Source of the DNA: Coniochaeta sp. PMI_546
Taxonomy: Eukaryota > Ascomycota > Sordariomycetes > Coniochaetales > Coniochaetaceae
Direction of reading: 5' to 3'
Length of the DNA stretch: 64,000 nt
NCBI GenBank assembly: GCA_021432605.1
Contig: MU271143.1
Span: forward strand, 505,277 to 569,276
Below, piece by piece: positions 34,667-46,197 of this stretch (positions are counted from its first letter, which is position 1; the number at the start of each line of letters is the position of its first letter). The notes below the pieces were generated by a model. The model made no database searches and was not told where the DNA came from. It was given only the letters and a program-made list of their open reading frames with translations. Position numbers and translations under genes: made by a program.

Positions 34667-37342
34667 TTAATATCTCTCCATAATCCACCCCCGGCGTTCC
34701 TCCTCCCCCATTTCATTCAAGAGGTTCAGTTCCGCCTCCTTGACAGCGATATATCGTTCAACCAGCCCCGGCCCAAGAAGTTCCGTCAGCTCCTCATCTT
34801 GCTTCAATGCTTCCAGCGCCTCCTCGATGGTTGCGGGGAGCATCTCCGTGACGTTCAGCTCCTTTCGATCGTTGTCCGTCAGGTTCACCGGGTCATCCTC
34901 ACAATCTCCCCAGACAAGCTTCTCCTTGACCAACGCGCCATTAACACCTGCCAGCAGAATGGTTGCCATGGCCAGATATGGATTGGCAAGGCCATCCAGA
35001 GTCTTGACTTCCCAATGGCTCTCTTCAATCTTCCGCAGTGCCGTCTCCCGGTTCTGGGTGCCCCAAGCCACCCACCTGCCCCCAGACCAACCGCTGTCGA
35101 CCATTCTTTCGTAACTTGCGGGGTTGCTGTATGTGAAGGCGAGAATACCGCGAAGATGCTTGAGGATGCCTGCGTAGAAGCTCTGGTAAACTTCGAATTT
35201 GGAGCCAGGCGGTGAAGAGATGGACAGGTGGACATGAGACGCGTTGCCGGCGTCTTTGATGCCGAAGGGCTTAGGGTGAAGCGTCATCCGATATCCAGCA
35301 TTTGTTGCCAAAGCAGACATGACTTCACGAGCATGCAGAAGAGTGTCCACGGCCTCAATCGGTGGCAAAGCCGGAAGAACCAGCTCGAACTGCCCGTTTC
35401 CGCTCTCGGCATGCAGCTGTTCGACGTAGATACCCATGTCGTCCAGCTCGCCTACCATGTCCCTCAGCAAGTCGGAAACCTTCTGGTTGGCAAACGCTCG
35501 CGAGACAGACCACGCGTGGCCGTCGCTGATGCCAGGGCCAAACTTAGCGCATCCCTCTTTATCGTCAAGGCGCTTCAAGAGCATGAATTCAATCTCGAAA
35601 CCCAACAAGAAGGTCAGACCCTTCTCAGCACCGAACTCAACGGCGCGCTCGAGGAGCGATCGAGGGCAGAGGTCTACTCTCGTACCATCTTGCTCGCGGA
35701 ACTGGCCATGCATGCTGACGTGTCCCTTGATCGGCCCAGACTTGAGGGACGAAAAGTCCGGGTGCAGTCGGTATTCACCTGTCGCAGTGCCCCCAGGAGC
35801 AATATGGTCGTTCTGGAGTAGGCTAAGTGACGCCTTGGTGATGCCGATACTAGTCGACTTGCCATCTTCGAGCAGCGACATGAACTTCCGGAAGGGAATC
35901 ATGCGCATCCTCGGTTGTGCCGTCAGGTCGTTCCAGTAAATGCGAATGAAATCGGGCAGCTCTCGCCCTTTGAGGAAGAACTGGAACAGCTCGAGATCGG
36001 TACGATACCTGTCATCGCTCAAGTCGTTCGCTACGCCTCTTCCCAACTCAGAAAACTCCAGTCCGAGATGGTAAAGCTTGTTATTAGTATTGAACAATAT
36101 GTCGCGCACCAGCTGTATGGCTGCCTTCCAGCCCAGCTCGCCTTTGCGGACGTATTCGCAGATGACCTTCGCAAAGTCAGTTTGAACAGTGATACAGTGC
36201 AAAGGGGGCTAACCTACAGTTTCCAACACTTCACGGATCTGGACAATGGCAAGTAAGTAAGTCTCGGGGAACCAATGTCCATCAGTACTCCAGACAATCT
36301 TTGACCACGGGCAGAGTTCGAGCGCCTGCCGAACGGCCGTCTCCTGGCCATCCCTGCTCAGGAAAGGGAAAATCTCGCCAATATCAGTGTACACGTTAGG
36401 GTAGACGCATGCTAAGTATCCAGCATCCCTCGTGTAGGGGTAACTGGCGTGCAGAAGAACAATAGGGACGTCCTGGTGCACGCGTATGAAGGGCTGCATA
36501 TGGGACGGAGATGACTTGGTGAGCGTGATATCATTGTCTCCGAGTCCGGTGTGGAATTGAATTGGTTTCTTCTCCCGGGATGGACTGCGCTTAATGAGCT
36601 CGGCCGTGCGATGAACAATCATGTCGTTCAGCGGCTTGTGCTGAAGTCTCTTGAAGGGCTCATCGCTTTCGATGATGCCGCGGAATGCTTCTATGGCAGC
36701 GTTGTGATCGACGAACGGGGCGATATCGAGACCCGTCCGGTAGCAGACGACAGACTTGAAGCCGACGACATCCTCATCATCTATGGCCTGCTTGATGTGC
36801 GCCTCGAACTCGTCGAAGACCTTGGAGTAGACCTCCTGGGCGTCTGCATTCTCCGTGGCATTGGCTTCCAGCTGGCGCTTGATTATGGTAGCAACGACCT
36901 GCTCGATGCGAACGATGCGCTTGCACTTGCTGCGTGTGTAGTCATCATGCTCAGAGTAGGAATACACCTCGTCCTCATTATCGAGGCCGTCGTCCACAAG
37001 GATAGTCTCAATCCCGTCAAGGCACTCGGCAACCCACTCATCCGGGTCCTCAATGCGCCTCAATTCAATGGCGGCGACAACTGCTTCCCAGGTCGGCTGG
37101 CACTTCAGTATAGTGGACAGCTGTCTGATAGCACGCAGATGGGCAAGACTGGTCAAGGAGTCATCGATGGCATCTCCGGAGGCTTCAGTTGTGATTGATA
37201 AGAGGGGGTATTTGCCTAGCGCCTCTGGCTTGAGTAGAGGATGTGCGTGGTTGTCGATGATGGGGGTGTGCCGGATCGCATGGACCACGTGCTCAAGCTG
37301 GGACGACGTGGCTCCCGAACGATTGCCGGCCCAAAACGCCAT
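34667..37342 (-). CDS. fluG: FluG-type fusion: amidohydrolase plus glutamine-synthetase-like domain
   Basis: Two exons (36218-37342, 34667-36166) joined across a 51-bp intron give 874 aa; the join reads IREVLETVICEYVRKGEL, as in FluG proteins. Residues 1-400 form a metal-dependent amidohydrolase-like domain with the HxH motif in IDNHAHPLL and the block IQFHTGLGDNDI. Residues 430-874 form a type I glutamine synthetase-like domain: LCPRSLLERAVEFG, FLLGFEIEFMLL, HAESGNGQFELVLP, NASHVHLSI and NRETALRKI. In Aspergillus nidulans, FluG (about 865 aa) is needed for an extracellular signal that starts conidiation. The same role here is inferred from architecture and length. The ORF is intact. Its 3' end nearly meets that of the DsbA-like gene. 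Confidence 0.9.
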
Positions 37343-38192
37343 GTCGAGAAGAGAGGCAAGTTGGACCTAGAGGGAGTTGAAATCGCTTGAGTTCTGCAGT
37401 TAGTCCGATGCGGTCACGACACAACAAGGTGGATGTTATTTGCAGGAAGGGACGTTGTTGAAGGAGGGGTTCACCACGGGTTGGATGAAGTGGTGATGAT
37501 GTAAAAGTGGGATGCTTGGAGGTCAAGCTGCGAGCTCTAATCTAAAGGTCACCCCAGCTCGCATAAACCAATTCCTCGGAAGCTTCACCACAAATCCGTA
37601 GCCGCTGACTTTGGATTCCAGCGGATCCGACGACCTCGCAGACTGAAGTGTAGCTTTTACCAAATCTGTCTGAGCGGCAGTCGATACATAGAAGCAGTCA
37701 CAGGGCTGACATCTTACTCAGTTTTGGTATCGAAGTCAGCTCGGTGAAGCCCCCCATTGGCTCAAAGCTGCACTCATCGAGCAGAAGTGCACTCCAGACC
37801 ATCTATCACAAACATATCCATAGGTATATTACGTGTGAGCATTTGACAGACGGCACCGATTGTCCCGACCTCGCTGGCGTACTAGCCGTTTACATTCCTC
37901 TTAGGGCAGCAGTACGTCGCCGGGCCCGGACCTGCATCCGATAGTCTGATAGAGCCTGGAGCCGCCCCTCAAAGACCGAAGATGCCACTTGATAGGCTAG
38001 GTGTCATTACCACCTAACAGGAATGCGAACATTAAGCAATGTGATCCAAGACGAGCTGTTGCGAAGTAAAGAAGCTTTCACATGATCTGACGAGCCTACT
38101 AATAAAACATGCACCCTAGCGGAGGATATTATTGCTCCAGTTGCCCAAATCGGATATTCATAATGATGCATAAAATCCAGAACTTTTAATCA
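37343..38192. other. Intergenic region between FluG and tRNA-Phe
   Basis: 850 bp with no protein gene. The left part is the FluG promoter; the right part is AT-richer and flanks the tRNA gene. No repeats recognised. Confidence 0.4.
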
Positions 38193-38280
38193 GCGGGTTT
38201 AGCTCAGTTGGGAGAGCGTCAGACTGAAGTCAACTTCATCATTAATCTGAAGGTCGTGTGTTCGATCCACACAAACCGCA
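38193..38280 (+). tRNA. tRNA-Phe (anticodon GAA) with a 15-nt intron
   Basis: The gene starts GCGGGTTTAGCTCAGTTGGG (acceptor and D arm with A box). The anticodon arm is TCAGA-CTGAAG, interrupted after base 37 by a 15-nt intron, and resumes A-TCTGA. The T arm (GTGTG TTCGATC CACAC, B box) and AAACCGC plus discriminator A follow. Mature length is 73 nt. All stems pair except G5 with A68 in the acceptor stem, which I recall also for the Neurospora tRNA-Phe. The intron position one base 3' of the anticodon is canonical. Confidence 0.97.
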
Positions 38281-38283
38281 CTC

Positions 38284-38288
38284 TTTTT
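38284..38288 (+). terminator. RNA polymerase III terminator (T5)
   Basis: A run of five T residues starts four bases after the tRNA 3' end, followed by a second T5 a few bases on. This is the usual Pol III stop signal and supports the tRNA call. Confidence 0.85.
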
Positions 38289-39159
38289 GTTCTTTTTGCT
38301 TTTCTAATTACACACACACGCCCCGTTCGAAGCTTTATCATTCTTCCGATACCGCAGTAGAATGTCCTGTATCAGAAGAAACATTTTGTAAGAGCGTTTT
38401 GGTTCTGTGGTTGTCTCTGTAACAAGGAACGATGGTTAAGCCTCGTTAGACCGTGGTTAAGCTTTTGATCAACAAATCCCCGTACCGCAAAGTAACCGTA
38501 GCGAATTGTTCCTTGGCATCAATATACGGCATCACCTGCTGCCGTTACCAGTCAGGCCAGTGCAGATGCTTCGTAGCAAGTGGCGACGTAATGCGGTCTT
38601 GATCCGTACTGGATAAGGGATAGCATTGTCGGTATCCTGATTTTAGGCGCTGGACACAGCCCCAATGAGAGACAATTTGCACCCCTCTGCGGCGGAGGGT
38701 GGGGCCCCTGGCCGAGACCCTCCAATCTCAGCGCTGAATATCCCCAGACATCCCCCGGTCATCAGCCACATGCGTACCTGCCTCTACTCGCGGTTGAGAT
38801 CATCTGTTAGTGACTGGCATTGCTGTGAGCGCTTTCACTAACGCACATGCCATTTATCAAAGTACACGTGGATCTTCCGTTTCTGCGTTCCGGCGCAATT
38901 CCATCATCTCGCCCGCCAACCCCTTGCAGGCCTGTCAACAAGGAAACTCTGGAATCTCCTTTCAACCACGACTCTCAACCACCTTCTTTCGTTCAATCCA
39001 CCCTAAACCGCGACGACGTCAATAGCCAAGTGCGATTTCTTGCAAGCCGATCACCGTTCGCTCACATCGATGGACACAGCATAATTATTGCTGGTCCAGA
39101 ATTCGACGTCTACAATCGTTATCTGAAAGTCACTCGTTCATTCCTTTACATACGTCGTC
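38289..39159. other. Intergenic region between tRNA-Phe and the GH76 gene
   Basis: About 870 bp with no supported gene. A short GC-rich patch (around 38683-38720, containing GCGGCGGAGG and GGGGCCCC) stands out from its AT-richer surroundings. The rightmost part is the promoter and leader of the GH76 gene. Confidence 0.4.
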
Positions 39160-40736
39160 ATGATCTCGCCAACTTCTCGTCTGGCGGCCGCCGCCTTGCT
39201 CAGCAGCGGCCTTGCCAATGCCGCTTATAGCATCAACTCTGTTGGTATGAGTTACCCTCCCAGCCTTGAGAAAGAAGAATCGTCGTCACGATCATCCCTC
39301 CTCTCGCTGTGACCCGGTTGGCTAACACGGTGCGCAGCGGAAATCAAGTCGACCGCGAAACAAGTAGCCGCTGACCTTGTCGCCTACTATCATGGAAACG
39401 AGATCGGACAAACACCTGGTATCCTACCAGGTCCGCCACCGGCTGGCGACTACTACTGGTGGGAAGGAGGCGCAATGTGGGGAACACTGATTGATTATTG
39501 GCATCTGACTGGCGACGACACGTATAACGACATCACGACGCAAGCGATGTTATGGCAAGTAGGGCCTGGAGAGGACTATATGCCGCCCAATGTTACGGCG
39601 TCCCTAGGGAACGACGATCAAGGATTTTGGGGCATGTCAGCCATGCTCGCCGCAGAAGTCAAATTTCCAGACCCTCCGAAGGACCAGCCGCAATGGCTCG
39701 CGTTGGCTCAGGCAGTCTTCAACACCCAAGCAAGCCCGGATCGGCACGATAACACCTGCAACGGCGGCCTGCGGTGGCAGATTCCTCTTTCCAACAACGG
39801 ATACAACTACAAGAACAGTGAGATACACTTGGTTACGGGCTCTCCGGTTCATGGACTGACATCGTGATTAGGTATCGCCAACGGCTGCTTCTTCAACTTG
39901 GGCGCGAGACTAGCACGATATACTGGCAACACAACCTATGCCGATTGGGCTGAGAAGACGTGGGATTGGGTTACGAGTGTCGGCTTTATTGACGCCGATT
40001 ACAACATCTATGACGGAGGTCACGTCGAGCACAACTGCACTGACATAAACAAGGCGCAGTTCTCGTACAACAACGCGGTCTACCTGCTTGGCGCCGCGTA
40101 CATGTACAACTATGTGAGTTCTGCTGCTTCTAGCTTTGATCTCGCAGCCATTTACTGACGGTTACTGTGCAGACCAACGGTAGCGCAGTATGGGAGCAGC
40201 GAACAGCCGACCTCCTGAACGGCACCCTCAGAGTTTTCTTCCCGGACAACATCGCCTACGAAGTCGCTTGTGAGGAGCACATGTCCTGCACGACCGACAT
40301 GTTGAGTTTCAAGGGCTACCTCCACCGCTGGATGGCAACTGTGGGCCAGATCGCACCCTTCACCCACGACAAGATCATGTCCGTCCTCGAGATATCAACG
40401 CAGGCGGCGGTCTCGACGTGCACTGGCGGAACCAGCGGCCGTGTCTGCGGATTCAAATGGAGCACGCACGCCTACGACGGGACACAGGGCGCGGGCCAGC
40501 AGATGAACGTTCTGGCTGCCGTGTCGTCTCTGCTCATCGACCAGACCACCGCGCCTGTTACGAACAACACCGGTGGTACCAGTGCCGGTAATCCCAACGC
40601 GGGTTCTCAGTCGGACAGCTTTAACGGACACACGACTCCGCCAACGACGGGCGACAAGGCTGGTGCGGGCATCCTGACGTTTATCATTCTTGGCATGGCG
40701 GTCGGCACTTTCGGGTGGATGAGCACGGGCGTATGA
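39160..40736 (+). CDS. GPI-anchored GH76 endo-alpha-1,6-mannanase-like protein (Dfg5/Dcw1 family)
   Basis: Four exons (39160-39244, 39338-39817, 39872-40113, 40173-40736) encode 456 aa. Residues 1-21 ([21 protein letters not shown]) form a signal peptide. The GH76 blocks are [17 protein letters not shown], the catalytic Asp pair in GNDDQGFW (D121, D122), [38 protein letters not shown] and [11 protein letters not shown] Ser/Thr/Asn-rich linker leads to a hydrophobic C-terminus ([19 protein letters not shown]), fitting a GPI-attachment signal. In yeasts Dfg5/Dcw1 are thought to move GPI proteins from their lipid anchor to cell-wall glucan by acting on the GPI mannose. It acts at the plasma membrane/wall interface. 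Several NxT/S sites are present. Confidence 0.93.
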
Positions 40737-41582
40737 GAGGAGAGACGTGAACTAGACTTCCGTTTTCTTCCCGGCTGGATGATCGTCTCTCTTTCGGCCC
40801 CTTTGGGCCGCATAACAGTGACGACAAGGATATGGCAAGCAGATATGTTTCCCTCCACTTGAAATCTTAGGGGGTGTTTCGGCGTTCGATGTGGCTGGAT
40901 ATGCCACTGGAAAGAGAGGGATATTTTGTTTTTCCTTTTCCGGCGCAGCGTGTCGTCCCATGAGATGCGGACGAGCTACATTCTCAAACATGTCGCAAGC
41001 TCGATTTTCTTGCTTTAGTTTCCCTTTTCTCAGGTTACCAGGAATCGCAGTTCCCTATGTAGTGTTAATGATCGCATTAGACGAGATAAGTGCATTTCTC
41101 GACATGGCAGTTTCAACGTGCATGGATATTTCACCGAGAAAGATGATTCTCGTGGAGAATGTTCGAAACACTGTCATATTTTTGACCCACAGCAGTAGTG
41201 ACGTGGTTTGGTGACGGTCACAAGTTGTTCGTTGCACTTTCCGTTTCAGCCAAGACCGAAAGACAGGCCTCTGACTTCATCTCTCAAGATTCCACAACCA
41301 CTCGTCTTTGATCAATGCGGTTCTCACTTGACAGCAGGTTGTCGATCCAGCAGTTTATGTCCGGGTTACGTCGTGTGGATCTAGACTCTCGGTAGCCCAT
41401 GTTAGGTAGTAGTACCCTTGAAGCGTTTCTTGCCCTCACACGGTCTTTCTCGCAATGGCGTTTTACGAACGGGCATCGCTCTGATTTACATCACCGGTCT
41501 ACAAGTATCCGATGCAACTATTCGTACCTTACCTACCTGTACCTTGCCATCTCGGACGGATTATAGAGTTGTAAAACACACA
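40737..41582. other. Intergenic region between GH76 and MYND genes
   Basis: 846 bp with no supported gene. It holds the 3' flank of GH76 and the promoter of the MYND gene. Near 41524-41543 is GTACCTTACCTACCTGTACC, related to the element cluster at 23.2-23.5 kb and here only about 40-60 bp before the start codon. Confidence 0.45.
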
Positions 41583-42207
41583 ATGCCGCTCCCAGACTTC
41601 ACAAACCCGCTCACTTTCCCCTCCTTCACCAACTGTCCAGACACCTCATCCACTACATCTCAGGATGTAACTCAGCACTTCCTCCTCGGCCAGATAGGCG
41701 AGAACATGACCATCACCCGCCCAACCCTAGTCCTGACCGACCGGAGTGGCGACTCGTTCGCCATGATGTTCGACGGGCCGATCGACCTCGCCGCCCGCGG
41801 GCTGAAGAAGGGTAACACGGCCGTAGTCCCGTGGGCGAGGAGGAAGCCACCCAAGAAGGAGGGTGGAAACGGGTTTATTGCCGTTGATCCAGAGATGTTT
41901 GATTCGGTCAAGGCGCTGCCCGGCGGCTTGGAGAGGGTATTCGAGGTTGGGGCGCGGATGGTAGAGGCCGAGGGGAGTGAAGAGAGGTGTACGGCTTGTG
42001 GGAAGGAGGGAGGGGAAAGGGGGTTGCTGAAGTGCTCCAGATGTGGGAGTGTTAGGTATTGTGGGAAGGTGAGTTGATCTGTTTATGGTGATGCGAGGAA
42101 GTGCGTTCGTTCTAATGGTGGTCTAGGATTGTCAGGTTAAGGATTGGAGCGATGGGCACAAGGCTGACTGCAAGATGATGAAGGCTATCAAGGAGGTGTG
42201 GCCGTGA
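41583..42207 (+). CDS. MYND-type zinc-finger protein
   Basis: Two exons (41583-42068, 42127-42207; 58-bp intron) encode 188 aa. The first 125 residues carry no known motif (GENMTITRPTLVLTDRSGD, DGPIDLAARGLKKGNTAVV). The C-terminal MYND finger spans the intron: CTACGKEGG, LLKCSRCGSVRYCGKDCQ, then KDWSDGHKADCK, giving the Cx2C, Cx2C, YCx3C, Hx3C pattern. MYND fingers bind proline-rich partners. The N-terminal part occurs with MYND in many small fungal proteins of unknown role. The start is the ATG that begins the compact conserved-looking part, although the frame is open upstream. Confidence 0.85.
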
Positions 42208-43028
42208 GCTCAGTTCTGTCGACGACATTGATATCCATGATCCGGCATCCCGGAACGGGATCAATTCAACTTGCGAGAAGATCCCGCAAGTCCCGCACGG
42301 GTAGCACCCTTTAGGATTTCCATGGTGCAAACATCGTGGAGGTGGGTGCATTTTGCAGACATTTTGAGCTACTCTTGCTCCTGTTTGTTGCCAGGTTGGA
42401 GAGCCCAAAGAGCACCATGAATGGACCCCGGAGTTTGGAGCTCATGCGGGGGTGTGGATCCGGAGTTCGTTAACCGGAGCGGCCCCGGAGTCTTCAACAT
42501 ACCCTGGGCGATTGAGCTTCCACGTGGGTACGCACCAGCACTGCTCCAATTTGTGGCGAGATGGTGCCTTACATCAACAGATTCAAGAACAATTGATCTC
42601 CATCCCTGTGTGGTCTTTAATCAAGGGAACTGCTGCCAGAAGTCGCACAGTCGAATGTGCCAGTGTGAACCATGATGAATCGTTTCTGGTCCAGAAACAA
42701 CACAACACTTCTGGACGCTCGCTCCATGGTTGCGTGTGACACCGGCCTGCTCCTGGTAGGACATCTTGTGCATATTCGAGTCATTAGCGCCGACTGCCGA
42801 CTTCAGACATGAACACTCACAATGAATTTTCCCTATGGCTAGTGTTTTCCGGTACTTGGCAATCAAGGTACTCCACGTCTCGTCCTCAAGTTCCCCAATG
42901 CTGTCGAAAGCTCCATGGCCATCGTTATGTTATTTCCTCGCTGCCATATATAGCATTCTCCATTCCACACCTTCCCTTGCCTTCGCGTCTAGCATCTGAT
43001 ATCGACCCTGCCGTACCTGCTCACGTAC
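42208..43028. other. Intergenic region upstream of the alpha/beta hydrolase gene
   Basis: About 820 bp with no supported gene. A TATA box sits near its right end; a few short inverted repeats (such as CTTGCG/CGCAAG near 42270) are unremarkable. Confidence 0.4.
42947..42953 (+). promoter_or_regulatory. TATA box (TATATAG) of the alpha/beta hydrolase gene
   Basis: TATATAG lies 76 bp before the ATG at 43029. With a start about 30 bp downstream, the leader would be some 45 bp and the first ATG met is 43029, although the ATG at 43086 has the better context. Confidence 0.5.
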
Positions 43029-44497
43029 ATGTCCTATAATCCCACAAGCGTTACACACGGTTGTGCCCACGGCTGGTTCTCCAAGATGGCGACAAAGACT
43101 TACCCCCTCAGACTAAAGGCTACGCCGCAGTACATCACCGTAGATCCCAACTTCAAGCCGCTCCCCAAGAATGGCCACCTCTCCCAGATCGACCCGTCCT
43201 TCGCCGCCGTCAAGGATGCGGCGGACGCGGCAGTCGCCGGTCTCTGGGAAGCAAAGGACTGGGCTACTTTCAGAAAGCTGTGGGATATACCTGCGCAGAT
43301 ACCAGATTGGTGCCCCAAGGACGGTCAGGAGGTCTTGACCTCGACCCGATTGGTGCGGGTGAGAGACGGGGCGCAGGTAGAGATCAAGGTGTATAAGAGT
43401 CGGAATGTGAAGAAGAATGCCACCTTGGTCTTGAAGATGCATGGAGGCGGGTGGGCTATCGGTGGGCATGAGACCGAGCAGATCGAGAACTTGATTATGG
43501 CTGCGCATCCGGAGGTGGTTGTTGTCAGTATCGACTATCGAATGTGAGTTTCCCAGAGGGGACATTCAGTGTGTTTGGTGTTTAAATTAACAAGTTTGAC
43601 ACTGATTTTGTGCCAGGGCTCCGGAGTACCCCTTCCCTACGCCGATAAACGACTGCTTTGATGTCCTGAAATGGGTATGAATCCTGCCGGAAGGTTGAAT
43701 AGTAAGGGCTAAGACACTGACAACTGGTAGTCCAAGCAAAACGCCTCAGAACTCGGTGTCAACCCGGAGAGAATCATCACGTCTGGTGGTAGTGCCGGAG
43801 GCAACATGGTAAGTGCGACACCATACCGTTTTCGATCCATCTAAATTCCTCGACTTTGGCTTGGTAGTGTTGCCATTGATATTTCCGACGAAGATCTGCG
43901 GACAAGCCTCATGGGTTATTTGAAAGGGAATTGTCTCGCTAATTGTTCACAGTCTGCCGTCCTGGCAATGATGGCCAGAGACAAGGGCGTCAGCGGTGTT
44001 ATCGGACAGATCCTCAACTTCCCCGTCACATGTCATCCTAAGTACATGAAGAAGCTGGCGGACAAGTACGAGCTGGGCAGCTATATCCAGAACCACGACG
44101 CGAGCGTGGTCAATGCCACGCGGATGGAACTCTTCTGGGACGCGTACGACCCTGAGGCTAGACCGGATCCCTACCACTCGCCACTATTAGCGAAGAGTCT
44201 TCGGGGACTACCACCCGCTCGTAAGAGTTCTCTCATCAAACCAATATCCACGAGCAGTCTAAGCTAACCTGATTGAAAGTTGTCCAATGCGCCGGACTAG
44301 ATCCACTGCGTGACGAGGGGATTGCTTATGCCGAGGCGCTGCAGGCAGCCGGAGTTGAGGTCGAGCTGTACACGTACCAGGGCTTACCACATTGTTTCTC
44401 AAGTATGCTTCTTGACCTGCCGCAGACGAGGGACTATTACAAGAGGATTGAGGCCTTCTTAGAGAAATTGGTCAAGTCTCCTCGGGCCTCGTTGTAA
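43029..44497 (+). CDS. Alpha/beta hydrolase, hormone-sensitive-lipase (Abhydrolase_3) type
   Basis: Five exons (43029-43543, 43617-43674, 43731-43808, 43953-44220, 44280-44497) encode 378 aa. The oxyanion motif HGGGW is at 138-142, followed by SIDYRMAPEYPFPTPI. The nucleophile elbow GGSAGG places Ser212. Asp314 (CAGLDPLRDEG) and His344 (QGLPHCF) complete the triad. These enzymes cleave carboxyl esters, lactones or lactams of small molecules. The physiological substrate is unknown. There is no signal peptide, so it is probably cytosolic. Translation could instead start at Met20 (43086, context AAGATGG). It is convergent with the 2OG oxygenase gene, with 174 bp between stops. Confidence 0.9.
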
Positions 44498-44671
44498 AGA
44501 TGGGTGCTCTAGACGTTGGGGACGGTCCGAGCATTACATTGTTGGTCTAATGATTTGATGAGCATGATTGTTGTAGATTTGGTGGATTTCTGAGCAACTT
44601 TATTATCAACGTGTTTTCCCTCATGCCCAATGGCCATGGTTCTCGGGGTCGAAGAATATAGGGCGGTCCCT

Positions 44672-45715
44672 CTACTGAGATGTGCCTGAACCCCGACCAT
44701 CTGTGACGCGTGAGTCCTCTGGGACTGGCACCAGCTCATACATGATATCCGTCCTCATTGTATACTTGATCCCAGAAACCACGTCGTCTCCAGAGTGATA
44801 GAGGTTTCGGTGTTGGAAGATCAGGACCCTGCCTGCCTTGGGATCGACATCCATCTTCCTCTTCTCATCCCTAGACAGAAATGATGTGGCGCCACCCTGC
44901 AGCTCAGCCATATCGCCAACGGTCTGCTTGGAATCATTGAGGTACAGATGAAGCGTAAACAACGTCTTGATGTCCTTCCCCGGCTCTCGGTAGGCCGCGT
45001 CGCAATGAGCTGTTCCAAGAATGTCAGTCCCAGTGTTCTCTTCGGCCCCAATGTCACGAGGTTGATACTCACGTCTGAAGAACTGCCCACTCCCATACTT
45101 CAAAAACCGCATCCTATCATTCAACCGTCTGAACTCCCACCTCTGCACCCTTCCGCTCCTCGACGGTCCCAGCACAACGACATCCTGCTCCACAACTGCT
45201 AGTTTGTCCTTCAGCCCTGGCGCAGCTAAACACCGCTCCCACAACCGATCGACAACCGCCTGCTTGTCCCAGATAATCCTGTCCGAGTTTCTGTACTCCG
45301 GACTTAGCACCTCGAATCCGCCTCCGATATTGACCAAGGCAGGTTGCCATGCGTCATGCTCTTTGCGCTCGGAGACGGGGACGCTGGATTCTGCCAGCTG
45401 GATAAGAGTCTCGCATTCCGAAGGGCTGATGACGTTATCTAACACCACTGCATAGCAGCCTGCGTACTCGGGCAGGATGGTGGTGGAAAAGTCAATTTGC
45501 TGGATGGTCAGGGGTTGCGCGTCAGACGGGGTGGTAGTGAGGAAGTCGTCCGGAATGGGAACGTCATTGCTCGCGTAGTTGGTCTTGATGGCTTTGCCGG
45601 GCTCAAGACCACTCGGGTGGGATTTGGATGACCTATCTCCTTCCTTGATGATGTTCTTGGGAGCGTCGCTATTGCGGCCCCTACCCTTTATTTGGGATAC
45701 GACTGAATTGAACAT
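44672..45715 (-). CDS. 2-oxoglutarate/Fe(II) oxygenase, prolyl-4-hydroxylase-like fold
   Basis: Two exons (45073-45715, 44672-45009) separated by a 63-bp intron whose length is a multiple of three, so it also reads through without a stop. Removing it restores the family phrase GQFFRPHCDAAY. The product is 326 aa from the first in-frame ATG at 45715; the frame is open further upstream to 45820 but has no ATG there. Iron ligands are His216 and Asp218 (HCD) and His286 (LYHSGDD); Lys296 or Arg300 would bind 2-oxoglutarate. Other blocks are GCYAVVLDNVISPSECETLI, MRFLKYG and TLHLYLND. It resembles the uncharacterised fungal oxygenase group with P4H-like C-termini. The substrate is unknown. Confidence 0.83.
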   Translation of the reverse strand: MFNSVVSQIKGRGRNSDAPKNIIKEGDRSSKSHPSGLEPGKAIKTNYASNDVPIPDDFLTTTPSDAQPLTIQQIDFSTTILPEYAGCYAVVLDNVISPSECETLIQLAESSVPVSERKEHDAWQPALVNIGGGFEVLSPEYRNSDRIIWDKQAVVDRLWERCLAAPGLKDKLAVVEQDVVVLGPSRSGRVQRWEFRRLNDRMRFLKYGSGQFFRREYQPRDIGAEENTGTDILGTAHCDAAYREPGKDIKTLFTLHLYLNDSKQTVGDMAELQGGATSFLSRDEKRKMDVDPKAGRVLIFQHRNLYHSGDDVVSGIKYTMRTDIMYELVPVPEDSRVTDGRGSGTSQ

Positions 45716-46197
45716 CTGTGGTGTTGGTTTGGGATATCGAGGTAGCTGTCGGAGTTCACCTTGCGGGTTGATGTGAGATTGAGTGCTGGATTTATGAGCT
45801 GGGATATAGAAAGAAGCCACATTGACACTGCTTCGGGACCAAGTGACTCTTACCGTTGCTATCCAAAATTGGGGCTGTGCTGAAGATCGGTGCCTATTCG
45901 CAGTTCATTGTTGCCTTGTGGCTCTGTTCCGTCGGATGTGCCACATGTCCGCTCAGGAGACTAACTACAAGGCAGATTCGCCTCATCCTTTTCGAGCTAT
46001 CAAAACAATCCCGTTATGAGTCCCAGATTCTCAGAATGCGCTCTTCGCTGTATCGTGATCAAGTCAAAGTGATGTGAGCGGATGCTTGGGGTTGCTTGCA
46101 GAATCAACAAATATGGCGCGCTCTCATTAATGGTATAGTACATGAATCATGGCAATCCCGAGCTAAGTTGAAACCACGACCCCCCCTTGAATGAACC
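45716..46197. other. Intergenic region between the 2OG oxygenase and surface-protein genes
   Basis: 482 bp with the oxygenase promoter (minus strand) and the 3' flank of the surface-protein gene. The frame upstream of 45715 stays open to 45820, so a missed upstream exon is possible but not supported. Confidence 0.4.

Noticed and set aside
36167-36217. Separate amidohydrolase and glutamine synthetase genes
   Set aside because: A 51-bp GT-AG intron joins the two frames exactly as in FluG fusion proteins, so they are one gene.
38683-38720. GC-rich patch upstream of GH76 as a transposon remnant
   Set aside because: Too short, with no terminal repeats or target-site duplication visible.
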